This document shows positions 26,501-39,600 of a DNA stretch of 64,000 nt, piece by piece. Under the pieces are notes generated by a model. It saw nothing but the letters and a program-made list of their open reading frames with translations. It was not told where the DNA came from and ran no database searches. Each line of letters opens with the position of its first letter. The first letter of the stretch is position 1. Both the position numbers and the translations under genes were made by a program. Source of the DNA: Dirofilaria immitis (lineage: Eukaryota; Nematoda; Chromadorea; Rhabditida; Onchocercidae); contig JAKNDB010000041.1 of NCBI GenBank assembly GCA_024305405.1, positions 26,334 to 90,333 of the forward strand. Reading direction: 5' to 3'.

Positions 26501-29500
26501 TTATTTGGCCATTATTTTTTAAAGCATTAGTATCAGGCATTTATTTTGACTAGCTTTATTGATTTTAGAGATAAAGAATAAGAAATTTAATGAATGATTG
26601 GCCTGATTGTTAAGACTGTATTTCTATTGGTAATACCTAACATGAAAACTAAGTGGCTATTATTTGCCTAGTCATTTTTGGATTGATGAGAAAAGAATAT
26701 AATTTCTGATGATCTTTCATACTTTAATTTTTCGATTAAAGTAAGAAGGAAGAGATCTTGCAATCAATTAAATCTTACAACTTTCAAGCGACGAATTTAT
26801 CTTTTGAAGAATTTACTTTATCATCCTCATAGAAATTATTGTAAAAAAAATTAAATATTAAATGATTGCATCGTTGATCGTAATGTATCAAAAAATAATG
26901 GAATCATATAATATTTAAAAACGATTGAAATGAAATAAATTTTATTTATCAAATTTAATTTCACGAAATGCCTATTTTCTTAGCACTTCAATGAAAATGA
27001 CTGTAAAGATTTCTCGAGATTTTTAACATTTTATAAAAATTAATATAATAAGTGAAATTTTTAGCAATTACAGGTTTGTTTATTTACAATTGTATTTAAT
27101 AATTTTTTATTTCAAAGAAATATGATTCATTTTGCTTATGTAAAAAAGTTTAAAGCATTTCGGATTTTATCGATTCATTTCTATCATTGAATTTAATAAA
27201 ACCTATTGTTACCTATTAATCGTATTTGAAATAGGTAATTTTAATTTACTGATATATTTGATAAAATCCTTATAGATAATTATGAGATTATTTTTTTAAA
27301 GCATAAAAAAATAGCTAAGAAATTATCAAGAAATTCCATCATATTCATCTTTCTCAAGGTTAAGAAAAGAACTTAATCCAAATTACTGGAATCTTTTGAT
27401 AGTGACCAGTGACCATGGTCATTATCAAGGTCTTTTTCTGTTTCTTGGATAATATCATAATCGCCTTAGAAATTTTATCATTACTTACTTTATGCGACTA
27501 AGCTTTTTCAAAGAAGGAAACAAAAGGATCTATCAATAAAAATGCGTATTTTATGAAGAAATAAGTTCTGCAGGCAGATTCTTTCATCTGCACCTATGCA
27601 AGATTTTTGATCATAAAAATGTAACAACAAAAACTTGCACCATCATAATTTTGTGAATAGCATATTTGGGGAGATTTTGAATCCGCCATTAAACAACATA
27701 ATATTGCGAACATCTTTTGGCTTCTTTTCTTTTTTAAGCTGACGTATTTGCGAGCCATCAAGTGTAGCGAATTAACTTTTTATTCCGTAATGGCTAATCA
27801 TTATTATTTCATATTAATGTGAATACCTTCTTCGCAGACAACGATCTTTTAAATGATCATCAATTACAAAAATCTGAAGTGTCGCCAAATTTAAAAAGAC
27901 AATCTTTATTGTACAATAACTTAATTAGCCAAAGTTATTCTAGTTTTTCATTTTTTTTCCAAAAGTTAGGAAATCAATGAATGTAATTATGCTTTGCAAA
28001 TGATTTGAATCATTCGAATCAACAGTTAATTAATTCGAATACATTTTGAATTAACGAATTATAATAAATCTTAAATTTTTGAAATTTCAAATTTTGTCTA
28101 ATTATTTTATTTATTTCAAAATATCATTATATGCAATATGCTTTAAAATTTTATTTCCTTATATAATTTTCATATGTAATAATATGTGATAATAATCTTA
28201 TAACTAATAATAATTAATGATAATAATCATATTTTATAGTTATGAATTAGATTTTTTTGTAGTTTCAAATTTTGATGTTTTCAGTTATGCTCCGCAAACA
28301 CCGTTCGGTATTGGAGCAAGTGGTAGTTATTATCAACCTCCGATGGCTTTTGTTAGTAGTGGAGGCCCACCTCCTTCTTATGGTACTTCAACTTTTTGCC
28401 TTTTTTTTGTTCGTTTTTTCTTTTGCTGAAATAATTTATAAATTTAGTACAAGAAGAGAAATATATGAAAGATTATTTTGATAAAAATTTAAGTGAAATT
28501 TGTTTATTAATTTATTCAATGCATAGAAAAAACTAATCATCCATTTGAAATATATTAAAATAAATTGTTTTTTAACATATTTGTAAACAATAAAAATAAG
28601 TCATTTAAATTGAAAATAAAAAAAGAAAAATGATAAATTTCTCTATGAATTTTTAATTTATCTTTCATATTATTTATAATTTTAATTATAAAACATTGAT
28701 ATAACTATTAATGATAAATTAACTTTTAATTGTTATAAAATTTGATAAATACAATATTTCGTAGTTAAAATTATAAATAATATAAAGGATAAATTAAAAA
28801 ATTTTATTGAAAAATAAATATATCGAATATAATAGTAATTATTATAGTAGTTTTTTTGAATTGTAATGATTGTGAATAGATTTTTATTTTGCTCGAATCA
28901 CGAAAATATAAAATAATTGAAAGAGGAAAAAAGAAAACGTAAATAAATTTTTCTTTAAATACAACTAACATTCAGTTTGTTTATCTAATTAAAATAATCA
29001 AACCTATCATATACAAACATATTTTTTCGTAAAATTTTTATACACCAATAAATCATTTCAATGATTATAAAAATATTCAATTGAAAATTTTATCAAAACA
29101 AAGGAAACTATTCCACTGATAAGAATTTCAATGTCTGGAAGAATTGTACAATCGTAATTTTGATGATAGTAATAATTCTAGTAATACTAAAATTAGAAAT
29201 TTATTATCACAAATTATGATTTTATTGATATTACTGATTAAAGAATATTATATTAATAATGAATTGCTTAAGCAAAAACATGCGATATTTCAGATTTTTT
29301 TTTTTAGAGAATTAATGAACATTTTTGATTGTTGAAAATAAAAATAACGAGAACTTTTTTTTGCATCGACTATACTCACAATTTTATTCATACGAAATAA
29401 ACTTGTTTAGTTGAAATTTTAGGAAACAAATCTTTTTTTCTGATTTATAATATTATATTTTAAAATTGAGGGTTTTCTTTTTTTTGATTTAAAAAAAAAG

Positions 29501-32373
29501 AAAAGTCTCAGAAAATAATTGTTTTTGAAATGAACAAAACTTCAATTTTAAAAAATAATCATAGGAAGCGGTGGATTGCATCAAAATCCTCAAAATATTC
29601 CTCAAAATATCGCTGCTCCCTATTCAAGTAAGTTATACTTAAGAATTTCTTATTATCAGTCAAATAGCAAGTATTTATGATTTTTGTTAGAAATTATAAT
29701 TTCTAACTTCTTAATCAATATTTTAGAAATTTTTTAATTTTTTTTACTTCCCAATATTTTAAATATATAGCAAAATTTTCATATATCAGTAATATTTAAT
29801 GATAATTTTAGGTGTAGGCATAGGAGTAAATAGTGGTAGTTTCTATCCAGGTAAGTTATGCTTGATAATTTCTCATTATCAATCGAATAACAAATATTTA
29901 CGATTTTTAATAAAAGCTCTAATTTCAATTTATTTTTAATTTCATGAAAAAACTTTTTTTAAAATATTTTCAGTTTTCGTTTTTTTGTTTTCAATTTTTT
30001 CTCAAAGAAATAGCATGAAATTTTATATATCAGTATATTCAATGATAATTTTAGATGGAAACAAAGAAACAAATATTGGATTCGGTGGTGATGGAGAGAT
30101 TGTTAATCTTACACCTCCTCCGATAAATGTTCCTCCTCAGCCACCATCACAACAATCATTAGAAGATCAATCTGGTTATGATCAAAAAATGATAGAAACG
30201 GAAATGATGAAATTGACACCTCATGCTACTGAAATGTCACTAAGTGAAATTTAATGAATTATTAATTTTTAATTATTTAAAATTTAATGAATAGCTTTAC
30301 GAGAATTAACAAAGTTCATAAATCAAGAAAAAGATTACCATAGTTTTTTTTCTGAAAATTGATTTATTAACAAAAATAGGTGTAAATTAAATCTTCTTCA
30401 TGCACTTACAAAATGATTAGAAAATATTATGAAAATGCTTTTCTCACAACTTGAAATCTATCAAATATTTAAGAATTTTAGTTGCAATTATTAAAATATA
30501 CGAATATAGAAATAGCTGATAATCCATATTTCTAAATGATTTATTATCTCCCATTTAAATTTGATTTTTAGCTATTTTAGTATTTGATTTTTATATCGTT
30601 TATTTTCGAATTATTTATTGAGTTTAGGAAAAACCAAAAATTAATAAAATCATTATTAATGAATACTAAAATTTTTCTTATATTCAATTTATAACACTAT
30701 TAAAGTGATAAATTTTGAATATTACTCAATCTTTAATTCGAGTATTTAAATGTTTAATATCTTTATTGGATTACTGTATCAAAAGAATAAAATTTAATAA
30801 GTAATAATAAAATTTCTGTTACTAAATAAATTTTTTTCATAATGAAAGCATCAATTTTAAGTAAATCAGATTCAGAATCTGAATATGAAAGCATTAATTT
30901 TAGGTAAGCCAGATTCAATACCTGAATTATATAAACAATCAGAAAGTGTAGATGATGCTTATGCAAAAATTGTTGCCGATCATGAAGTTGGACAACAGCA
31001 AAAACAACAACAATCATATGCCGAAATTAGCACTGCTGAAAAAGTCATGCTAAAACTGATATAATCGATTATGGTGGTGGAGCAATACCTGTTGTCAACG
31101 AAACACAATCACAACAGGTGAAATTCGAGCAGCCCGGACCAGAAACTTCATATGGTGGTGGAGCAGTACCTGCTGTCAACGAAGCACAATCACAACAAGT
31201 GAAATTCGAGCAGCCTGGACCGGAAACTGCATATGGTGGTGGTGCAGTATCTGCTATCGGCGGAACGCAACATGAATCTGAAGCTGTATATGGTGGTGGA
31301 GCAGTATCTGCTATCAGTGGAACGCAACATGGATCTGAAGCTGCATATGGTGATGGAGCAGTACCTGCTGCCATCAGAGTGCAACCTGGACCTGAAGCTG
31401 CATATGGTGGTGGAGCAGTATCTGCTATCAGCGAAGTGCAACCTGGACCTGAAGTTTCATATGGTGGTGAAGCAGTACGTGCTAAGAGCGAAGTGCAACC
31501 TGGACCTGGAGCTGCATACAGTGGTGAAGTAGTAACTACCAAAAGTAATATCGCTTATCAAGGTGACACTTCCACAAAAAAATCAGATATTGGCATAGCA
31601 TCAGCCACCTCGGTAACTATTCGATTATCTGAGCTCAAATAACTGATAAATTATAAATTAGATATACCTATTGTAATAGCATTTAATTCGAAATGATTAC
31701 TAGTACAATAAATATATTTAATAAAATTTTATCATGTGAATTTAAATAAGCATAAATTATTTATTTATATCATCTTCTATTGAATATGTAATGATTAAAT
31801 TGATAATTAAATGTTTCAGGAATCATTAAAAACAGAAATTAGCTACGATGGTCAAGAGGGAAATGTTGTTATCGAGTCGAGAAATATTGAAATGGGTGAT
31901 TCTGCATGTAATGATCCAATGTTAAAAGTTATCATTGAGGTATACTTTAATTTCTAATCTTCCATTTCTTAGTATCATTTTTATATAAATAATATAATTA
32001 AGTCTTGGATTTTTAATTTAGTTTAAATTTGAATATATTTTAAAATTTTTTATAAAAAATTAGTTTAATTAGTAATTTCAATTATTTCAAGCATTGGTTA
32101 AATTTTTTTTTATGAAACAATCATTAAACTAATCAATCTTTATTCTTCGATTGAAATTAATTAATTAAAATTAATTAATTGCAGTCAACATTAAACGAAC
32201 ATCGTGATAATTTGGATGCAGCACGAAGCATTGAAAGTAAAGCATCAAAACATTTCGGCGGTCGATTTAATTCAATTGTTTCTGATTCAGAATTTGCATA
32301 TGTAAATTGGTACGGTAAACGTAATTGTCAATTGCAAATTAATGGAAGGCATTCATTAACATGGGAGGATTAA
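23598..32373 (+). CDS. ground-like (hedgehog-related) secreted protein
   Basis: Secreted nematode protein with a C-terminal ground-like domain, a family related to hedgehog-like proteins and acting in cuticle and moulting. Eight exons fit in phase: 23598-23797, 28285-28382, 29565-29627, 29812-29850, 30055-30243, 30904-31612, 31820-31939 and 32185-32373. The N-terminus has a hydrophobic signal segment and then ACLSGGGCCPPTSQ, a Cys-Gly-Pro motif usual in this family. A Gly/Pro/Tyr linker follows (YAPQTPFGIGASGSYYQPP), then the repeat-rich exon 6 (listed separately), then the domain from about ACNDPMLKVIIE through GGRFNSIVSDSEFAYVN to NCQLQINGRHSLTWED. One A appears lost near 31044 (GAAAAAGTCATG) to reach the repeat frame. 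Odd features: a 4.5-kb first intron, duplicated introns, and two expected domain cysteines that I cannot find. Confidence 0.8.
31066..31540 (+). repeat. YGGGAV coding repeats in exon 6
   Basis: Inside exon 6 of the ground-like gene, two units of 81 bases and about five units of 57 bases each begin with Tyr-Gly-Gly-Gly-Ala-Val or a close variant. The long unit reads YGGGAVPAVNEAQSQQ then VKFEQPGPETA; the short unit reads YGGGAVSAISGTQHGSEAA. Units diverge gradually towards the right (YGDGAV, YGGEAV, YSGEVV). The strong open frames on the other strand and in other frames here are shadows of the repeat. Confidence 0.9.
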
Positions 32374-33754
32374 AAATATATATATATATATCTTCATCAT
32401 AATAAAAGAAATTTTTATCAAATGATAAGTGAATGAATGATAAATAATTTTTTTCCGTACTAAAATATTCTATTTTAAAATTCAAATTTTAGATACAAAT
32501 CAATTGAAGTTAAAAAAATGGCTTAGTTTGGCTTAATATTTTAAAATAATAGCCTAGCCAAAATAAATGAAACAGTTTTCTCTAATTAATTGAATCTAAG
32601 CAATTACGATGATAATTAATGATTATTTATGATGAATTTATATTTGAATGCTTTTTTCTTTTTGTATCCATTAATTTTTATTTTTATTGTAACAATAAGT
32701 TAACGATCTATTTGTACTATTTGTACAATTTGTAATTAATTTTGAATTATTAAGTATTTCAGTAAAATTATTTCCTATTTTTGCTCATCAATGATGTTAT
32801 TATGATTGTTTTTGTTATATTTTTCTTTTTTTTTTTCATCATCTCTACATATTTAAATTAGGTATCTTTTTTTTTTTTTTTTTGGTAAAGTAATCAAATT
32901 AGGTTAATAGATTCTTTTCCTATATAAATAGATTATTATTCGAGAATACATCAAAATGTAATGTAATGATATGAGAGATTTTTTTGATACATTTTTCCAA
33001 TAATTCATTAATTGATTTCGAATTTAAAAAAAAAATCAAAATTATATTATTTAATTCATCCTATTTGATTATTAATGTTTATTTATGGAAAAAATTTATT
33101 AAATCTTTGAATTGTATGCAAATTTTTTTAATTGATTAAAAATTCGAACCAACAAATTGTTTATTTTATTTTTTTTTTTTGTAATTAATTAATGCAATTC
33201 TATTTGCTATTTGATATGAATTATAAATTATATAATTAACTAAAAGATATATTGCAAGCAATTTTAATTTTAATTATTATTTAATTCTATCAAATGGTTC
33301 GTATTTTATTTTTAATCAATTATTATTATTAATATTTGATTTTATGAAATGGTTTATATTTTAATTTGAAAAGAAAAAATGTTGCAAAAGAAAGAAAAAA
33401 AAATTTCCAAAATAAGTGCTCAAAGTTATAATTCTTTGCTATATCATATTATCCAATAATAATAAATGATATCAACAATATATGATAATAAACAATTGAA
33501 TAATTCATTTGATTTAAAAAAAAAAAAGAAAAGAACTGCCAATTTATGAAATAAATTATTGAATAGAAAAAAAAAGATTTTTTTCAAAAATTTAGATGAC
33601 AAAGCTATTCGTCTTACTTTAACTAATTGTTTATAAAATTTTTCAATCGTTTTTTTTATCAATTAATTGATGCAAAAATTATTATTATTATCAAATATGA
33701 TATTATTCAATGCAAATTTTTCTTTTTAACTTTTTCTCTTCAAATATCAAAAAT

Positions 33755-33988
33755 TGATAGGTCAAAATGAGGTGGTCATCCACAACTATAACATTAACCT
33801 TTTCTTGTTCATCAAAAAATTTTTCGTCCTGTGAAATGATAGATTAAAATGGAGTCATGCATACTATAACATTAATCTTTTTTGTTCATCCAAAAGTTTT
33901 CTTTCGATGAAATGAAAGGTTAAAATGGGGTCATCCATATACCATAACATTAGCTTTTCTTTTCGTTCGTCAAAAAATTTCTATTCCA
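33755..33988. repeat. about 80-bp tandem repeat, three copies
   Basis: Three diverged head-to-tail copies start near 33755, 33838 and 33914. Shared text includes TTAAAATGGGGTCATCCATA, CTATAACATTA, TTTTGTTCATC and a following AAAA/TTTT stretch; spacing is 83 then 76 bases. Confidence 0.85.
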
Positions 33989-34967
33989 TTTTTACAAAAA
34001 AATAAATATTTTTTGGATTCAAAAAAAAATTCCTCCGAATTTTAAATACATAAAATAAAATTTTAATTTTTTCCTTTTATAAAAGAAAACTTTTAATTTT
34101 GATCATTTTCAAGTAAACTTTTCAAAAGATTTGACGAGAATTCAAATCTTTAATATATATATTTTGAATTTAATTTATTGGTACTTTTCCATTAGAGTTA
34201 TAAATAAAAATATTGCATAAATAAAATTTATGAATTAATCATCAAAAAGTTAATCTGATCAATTCGAAATTAATCCATCCATCATTTCAACAAATCTTTC
34301 ACTTAAATGATATTTATATACCATTTCCCATTTCTGGTTTTTCCATTCTCAAAAATATTTGATTTCATTTTAAACTTATTATTTATTGGAAATTAGGACG
34401 TTAACTCTATGAAATTTATTTGTTTGCAAATTTTTATAAACAAAATTATTCCTATTGAAATTTGACAAAAAAAATGCGAAAGGAATTTATTTAAAAAAAA
34501 AAAAATTTTGAAAAAATAACGGATCAATTGAGAAATTAAAAATAAAATTGCAACCGAACACTTATTCGTAATTTTTGTTCAAAATATAATTTTGTTATAA
34601 TTAAAAACAAATAATCAAAATTTTTTAATAATGGATAGAAATTAAAAATTAATTTTATTAAAATTTTTTTGATTAAAATTAATTTCTTCAATTGATGAAA
34701 TGATAAAATAATTTTATTTATTTAACAAAATTAATCATTTAACAATCAATACTTATAATTATAAATAGACAATAAATTAATAAATATATATTTCAATAAA
34801 ATTATATCTTTTCCTATGCGATATGATGAACGATAGAATAGTATCAAATGATAAGGCAATGATAATTTTAGAGAAAGAAATTCTATTCACATCTTCAATT
34901 TTTACCTAATTCATTTTAAATGCTAATAATTCTTATGTTTCAATTATAATTCATTTAAAACATACCA

Positions 34968-35081
34968 CATATCATTTATCAAATATTGTTATCATTTGTA
35001 TTATGATATTTCAAATTTGGAAAACATATCATTTATCAAATACTGTTATCATTTATGTTATGGTATTTCAAATTTGGAAAA
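34968..35081. repeat. 57-bp tandem duplication
   Basis: Two copies starting at 34968 and 35025 share CATATCATTTATCAAATA, TGTTATCATTT, and ATTTCAAATTTGGAAAA with only a few substitutions. Confidence 0.9.
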
Positions 35082-35342
35082 AGAACAACTAAGGTAAATT
35101 TTTTTCAAATAAAATTTGCATATCTCATTTTTACAATTTTATTAGGCATACAATGTGGGCAAATTGTTTGTTTACATCCTTTCTTTTTTTTTTAAGTAAA
35201 CAATATAAATATATCGAAAAAAAAATAGAATGAATTATTTCAAGATGACTATCTCTTCTTTTATTTATTTCAGGTTTTTGAAAAGCAAAAATTTTTTTTT
35301 TTAAATTCTCATTCCTCTTTTTTTTGAAGTATAATAAATAAA

Positions 35343-35361
35343 ATGAATTGTTGATGATAAC

Positions 35362-35425
<64 letters not shown>

Positions 35426-35426
35426 G
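35343..35426. repeat. (ATA)n microsatellite
   Basis: A trinucleotide tract of about 25 ATA/TAA units lies at roughly 35358-35425, preceded by a few GATAACAAT interruptions. Confidence 0.95.
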
Positions 35427-35621
35427 AAAGTAAGAAATAAACGATTAATTGTATGAGAAAATGATTTATTAAAATAAATTTTAATTTTATTATGTTCGTT
35501 TTAAATTGTATAAAAATGAAAAAAAAAATGTAGTAATGAATGTTCGGTCAATCATTTCTATATATTTCTTTTTTTTCTCAAAGCTATAATCAAAATTTTT
35601 AAAATAAAAAAACTTGTTCAT

Positions 35622-35825
35622 GCCGATTAATCCCGATCAACAGAGTGTCGATTAATCTTGATCAATAGAATGTCGATTAATCTTGATCAATGGAATGTCG
35701 ATTAATCTTGATCAACAGAAGAATGTCATTATTAATCTTGTTCAGTAAAAGCTTGATCTTGATCGATAGAATGTCGATTAATCTTGTTCAACAGAATGTC
35801 CATTAATCTTGGTCAGTAAAAGCTT
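35622..35825. repeat. 25-bp minisatellite
   Basis: About eight degenerate copies of a 25-bp unit with consensus GTCGATTAATCTTGATCAAY + AGAAT. The right half mixes in a second motif, CAGTAAAAGCTTGA, so the array has a higher-order pattern. Confidence 0.9.
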
Positions 35826-36685
35826 GAAAGCGAGAAAAAGCGTAGCTACGTCATTTAGACGTTAAAAGTGAATAATAATGAATAAACTGGTTGTATGAAT
35901 ATTATTCGATTCATATTCTACTGATTATTTTTTTCTTCTTTGAATTAACATCAAATACAATTTATCTGATTAATTTGGGAGAAAAAAAAAAGACAAATTT
36001 CAAATTTAACGCATTATAAATCGATTCGATCGATCATAACCTAACCTTATTATCTCGATATACTGAAAATGTGTAAGCGTATCAGATCTAATGTAAACAT
36101 TGGAAAGATATGTGTATATCAGGCGTAATATAGGAAAGAGATGGAAATGTGGTTGAATCAAATACTAATTGCTAATTAAATTTAATTATAGAAATTGATA
36201 AAAATAAAATTGAATTAAATACCTATCGACGCTACTACTTGCTGTATCATAAATTGATAAGTGATAATGATAAGCATTATCACAATTTTATATTCATGCA
36301 AAATGATAAAAAATATGAAATATTGAATATATTAATATTAGTTACTTAATTTTACTATTTAGTATTCCTGTATTATTAATATATACATGGTGATATAATT
36401 AAAAAATATGCATATTTTGCTAATAATTTTCGAGCTTTTTTATGACAGATAAATTTATCCTAATAATTTTATACGGGACTTAATTAATAGATTAATTAAT
36501 TAAAAATAAATTGATGCTAAAAGCATTTTTTTACTTGAGAAAGAAAGAAGCAGAAAAATTTTCAAATTTGAAAAAAATTCTCGAGAATTGTTAGAGCGTA
36601 ATGTTATTTGATAATATTGATAGTAATTTTTATTCATTATAAATATTGAGCAATTTAGAATAATATCATGAATAGCAAGATGTTA

Positions 36686-39600
36686 TTATGATCGTAAACT
36701 TTTAGCAATTCTAAGCAAAGCATTTCGATGTGTCACATCGATGATACCAATATCAATGAGATCATTGTTTGTTAAGGCCAAGAATGTTCCTTTATCAACT
36801 TCTTCATCTTTTAGCAAATTAATATATTTGCCTAGGCCTTCTTCGTTTAGCTTTTCCCATATCAAATCTGCAAATGCAATAAAATTTAACAAATTTCATC
36901 AAATATCGTATTAATCTCACCTTCATAGCAATATAGCATTTGAATGTAAAAAATATTGTTGCTCTGATAATGATCTGATAATATGCTGATCGTTGACCTT
37001 TAGTAACTTTTAATTTTTCAAATTCTTTTATAGCATATGAATATTTGCAAAAAAATAATCAAATCTTTTTATTTGGGAAGATTATAATTAAGTAAACAAA
37101 TGAATTTATGAAAGAGAAATAACTAAAATCAAATGCTTAAATTTAAAACTTATAATATTTAATTGTTAATATTCAATTATTAGTATTCAATTTTTTTCGA
37201 CAAAACTAAATTATTGATAATTTATTGATCTTATCAAATTTCAATAAATGATTGAAATTTTCTTACCTTCGGTAACTTTTTGTCTTCTCCGATCATGATA
37301 TGCATTATCATAGGTAGCAGCTTTTGTTGTTGATATATTACTTAACTTTCGTTTCATCCTATTCATATGATTATCATTATTAAATGAACATCGCCAAACA
37401 AGAGCATCGAGTGTTGGCGTAGAAGCGCTTCTGTCGATTATTTTACAGTAGAAAATAGATGTTGATAATAAGTAAGCGTAAAATTACGTGAGATTAAAAT
37501 GAAATCATATTAAAACATATGATAAGCATAAAAATATGCCAGATTATATGATAAACTTAAAATCCATCAGATCATATGATAAACATAAAGATCATATGAT
37601 AAGCGTTAAATTAGAAATATTGATAATATTAATATTTTAAGAAATTATTATCAAATATTATTTCTACAGTTGAATAGATATGCTATTAACTATTTGAAAT
37701 ATATTCTCGTAATGATAATTTTTATAAAATTTAAATTAGCTTACTTCTTTAAACGTTCACCATCTTTGTCTGAAAAAATATACTGATTTAAGGAAGAACG
37801 TGATGGTGAATTACGATCATCATCATCACCATCACCATCTTCATTATTACCCGTATTATAACGTCTAATAGTTTCACGTGATCGACTACGAAATCGTGGA
37901 ATGGTACCCAATGTATGTATTGAGCTACGTTCCAATGACGCATAATGGCGTGAAAACATTGAAAATGAACGATCTGAAATTAAGAAAAATAAATAAATAT
38001 TCAACAATTCTACAATTATTACATCAATAATTAAATTTTCAATTTGATCATTTTGCTATGAATCCTTATCATAATCTTGATTAATTCGTAAATTGATAAT
38101 TGTATTAAGAACTAAATCAAGATAATTCTTTCGTATCTGAAGCTGATGTTGAAGAGCTTATTTCTCGACTATCATTATCATCATACGGATATCGTCTTCT
38201 ACTAGCATTCAAAAATACTCCATCAGAATTTCTGTTCGAAAAACGACATTCCTAAAATTTTATTTTCAAAGATTCCTTTTTTCATTAATTAATTTTTAAG
38301 TAATTTAATATTTAATTTTGCAACTTTCATCAAAAAGAATTTATTTTATATTTACTATTATTTCAAAAATTTGTATTAAAATATTAGCATTTCTTTTGTA
38401 AATACAATTAAAAGAAATTAAATTTCAACTTTACATAATATAAATAAGCATTGCATTGAGCAGTTGATAAGAAATTCCGACGGTTATGATTGATTGTTGT
38501 TGTTATCGAGAGTGAATTTTCCAACGATGGCCCATATTTAATTGAATTATTCTTTTCGATATTATGCTTGTTTAGAGTAAATACAACCGGTAAATTAATA
38601 ATTCCTTGATTAGCACAATTCTAAAAAAAAAAAAATGAAATTTTAATTTAATTTATTTATTTTGAAAAATTTATTTTTTGTCAAATTTTTAACAAAACAA
38701 TATCAATTGATTTTTTTTCATTAAATTAAATAAATTAATACTTTTTTTGGGAAAAATTGAAATTTTTTTAATAAAATAAAAAATGAAATAATTTAATTTA
38801 TAGAAGAAATATAAGTATAGAATGAATAGGAAATTTATTTACTCAAAGAATTAATTACTTAAATTAATTGATTAAATGTATAATTTATTGAAATTAATTT
38901 CATACTTCAGCAACATATCTAGCAGCTTCAATATAACGATGTAAATCATCGCCTTTTCCAACTTTTTCATTTCCAACCGATTTTAGAATATCATTCGCCA
39001 AAATAAATTCATCATCATCATGTTGATGAATTTGTACAAGTTTCGTCAAATGAGCCCTACTAAAATTTGGCTTATCCTTGTTGTCCAAGTTATTTCCCGT
39101 ATTACTATTACGGCCAACATGACTGGATAATTTGTTTAACTAAAAATTTTTAAAATTAAATTCATTCATTTAACGTTATATTTTTCAAATTATCAAAAAT
39201 AATTCTATAAGATTATGATTATAATAATTTAGTATGCAATTCGCATATCACGTATACATCTTACATATAAATCTATTTACGAACACGTGCGTAACGAGTG
39301 GCATGTCTCTCCATAAAAATGAATATTTTCATTATATTTTTATTAATTGTAATTTTAGTTATTTCTTCAAGACTATCAGATATGTGACGTATTTTCTGTT
39401 AATTGCTTGTTTTTGGAATAGACGTTAGTTACGTGTTACGTGCAAGTAATTTTCACGTATTCATATTAATCATTAAATTATTCTCGATTAAATATTATTG
39501 ATAAACATACAATTTTTGTCTTACTACTATGGATTACACGACTTAAATGTTGGTGTTGATGTGTATCGGTACGTTGTGGTAGCAAAATATTATCACGGCC

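Larger units (their letters stand above)
32374..36685. other. gene-free gap with minisatellites
   Basis: Between the convergent ground-like gene (+) and the ankyrin/SAM gene (-). The left end holds the 3' UTR of the former. No coding exon is supportable. The gap holds four tandem-repeat arrays (33755-33988, 34968-35081, 35343-35426, 35622-35825), long T runs (for example 32870-32885) and otherwise plain AT-rich sequence. Confidence 0.6.

Noticed and set aside
31069..31542. 157-codon minus-strand frame rich in Pro, Ala and Ser
   Set aside because: It is the reverse shadow of the YGGGAV coding repeat; the plus-strand frame has matching exons and splice phases.
35622..35825. CRISPR-like array
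   Set aside because: Units are contiguous and degenerate with no unique spacers; eukaryotic minisatellite.
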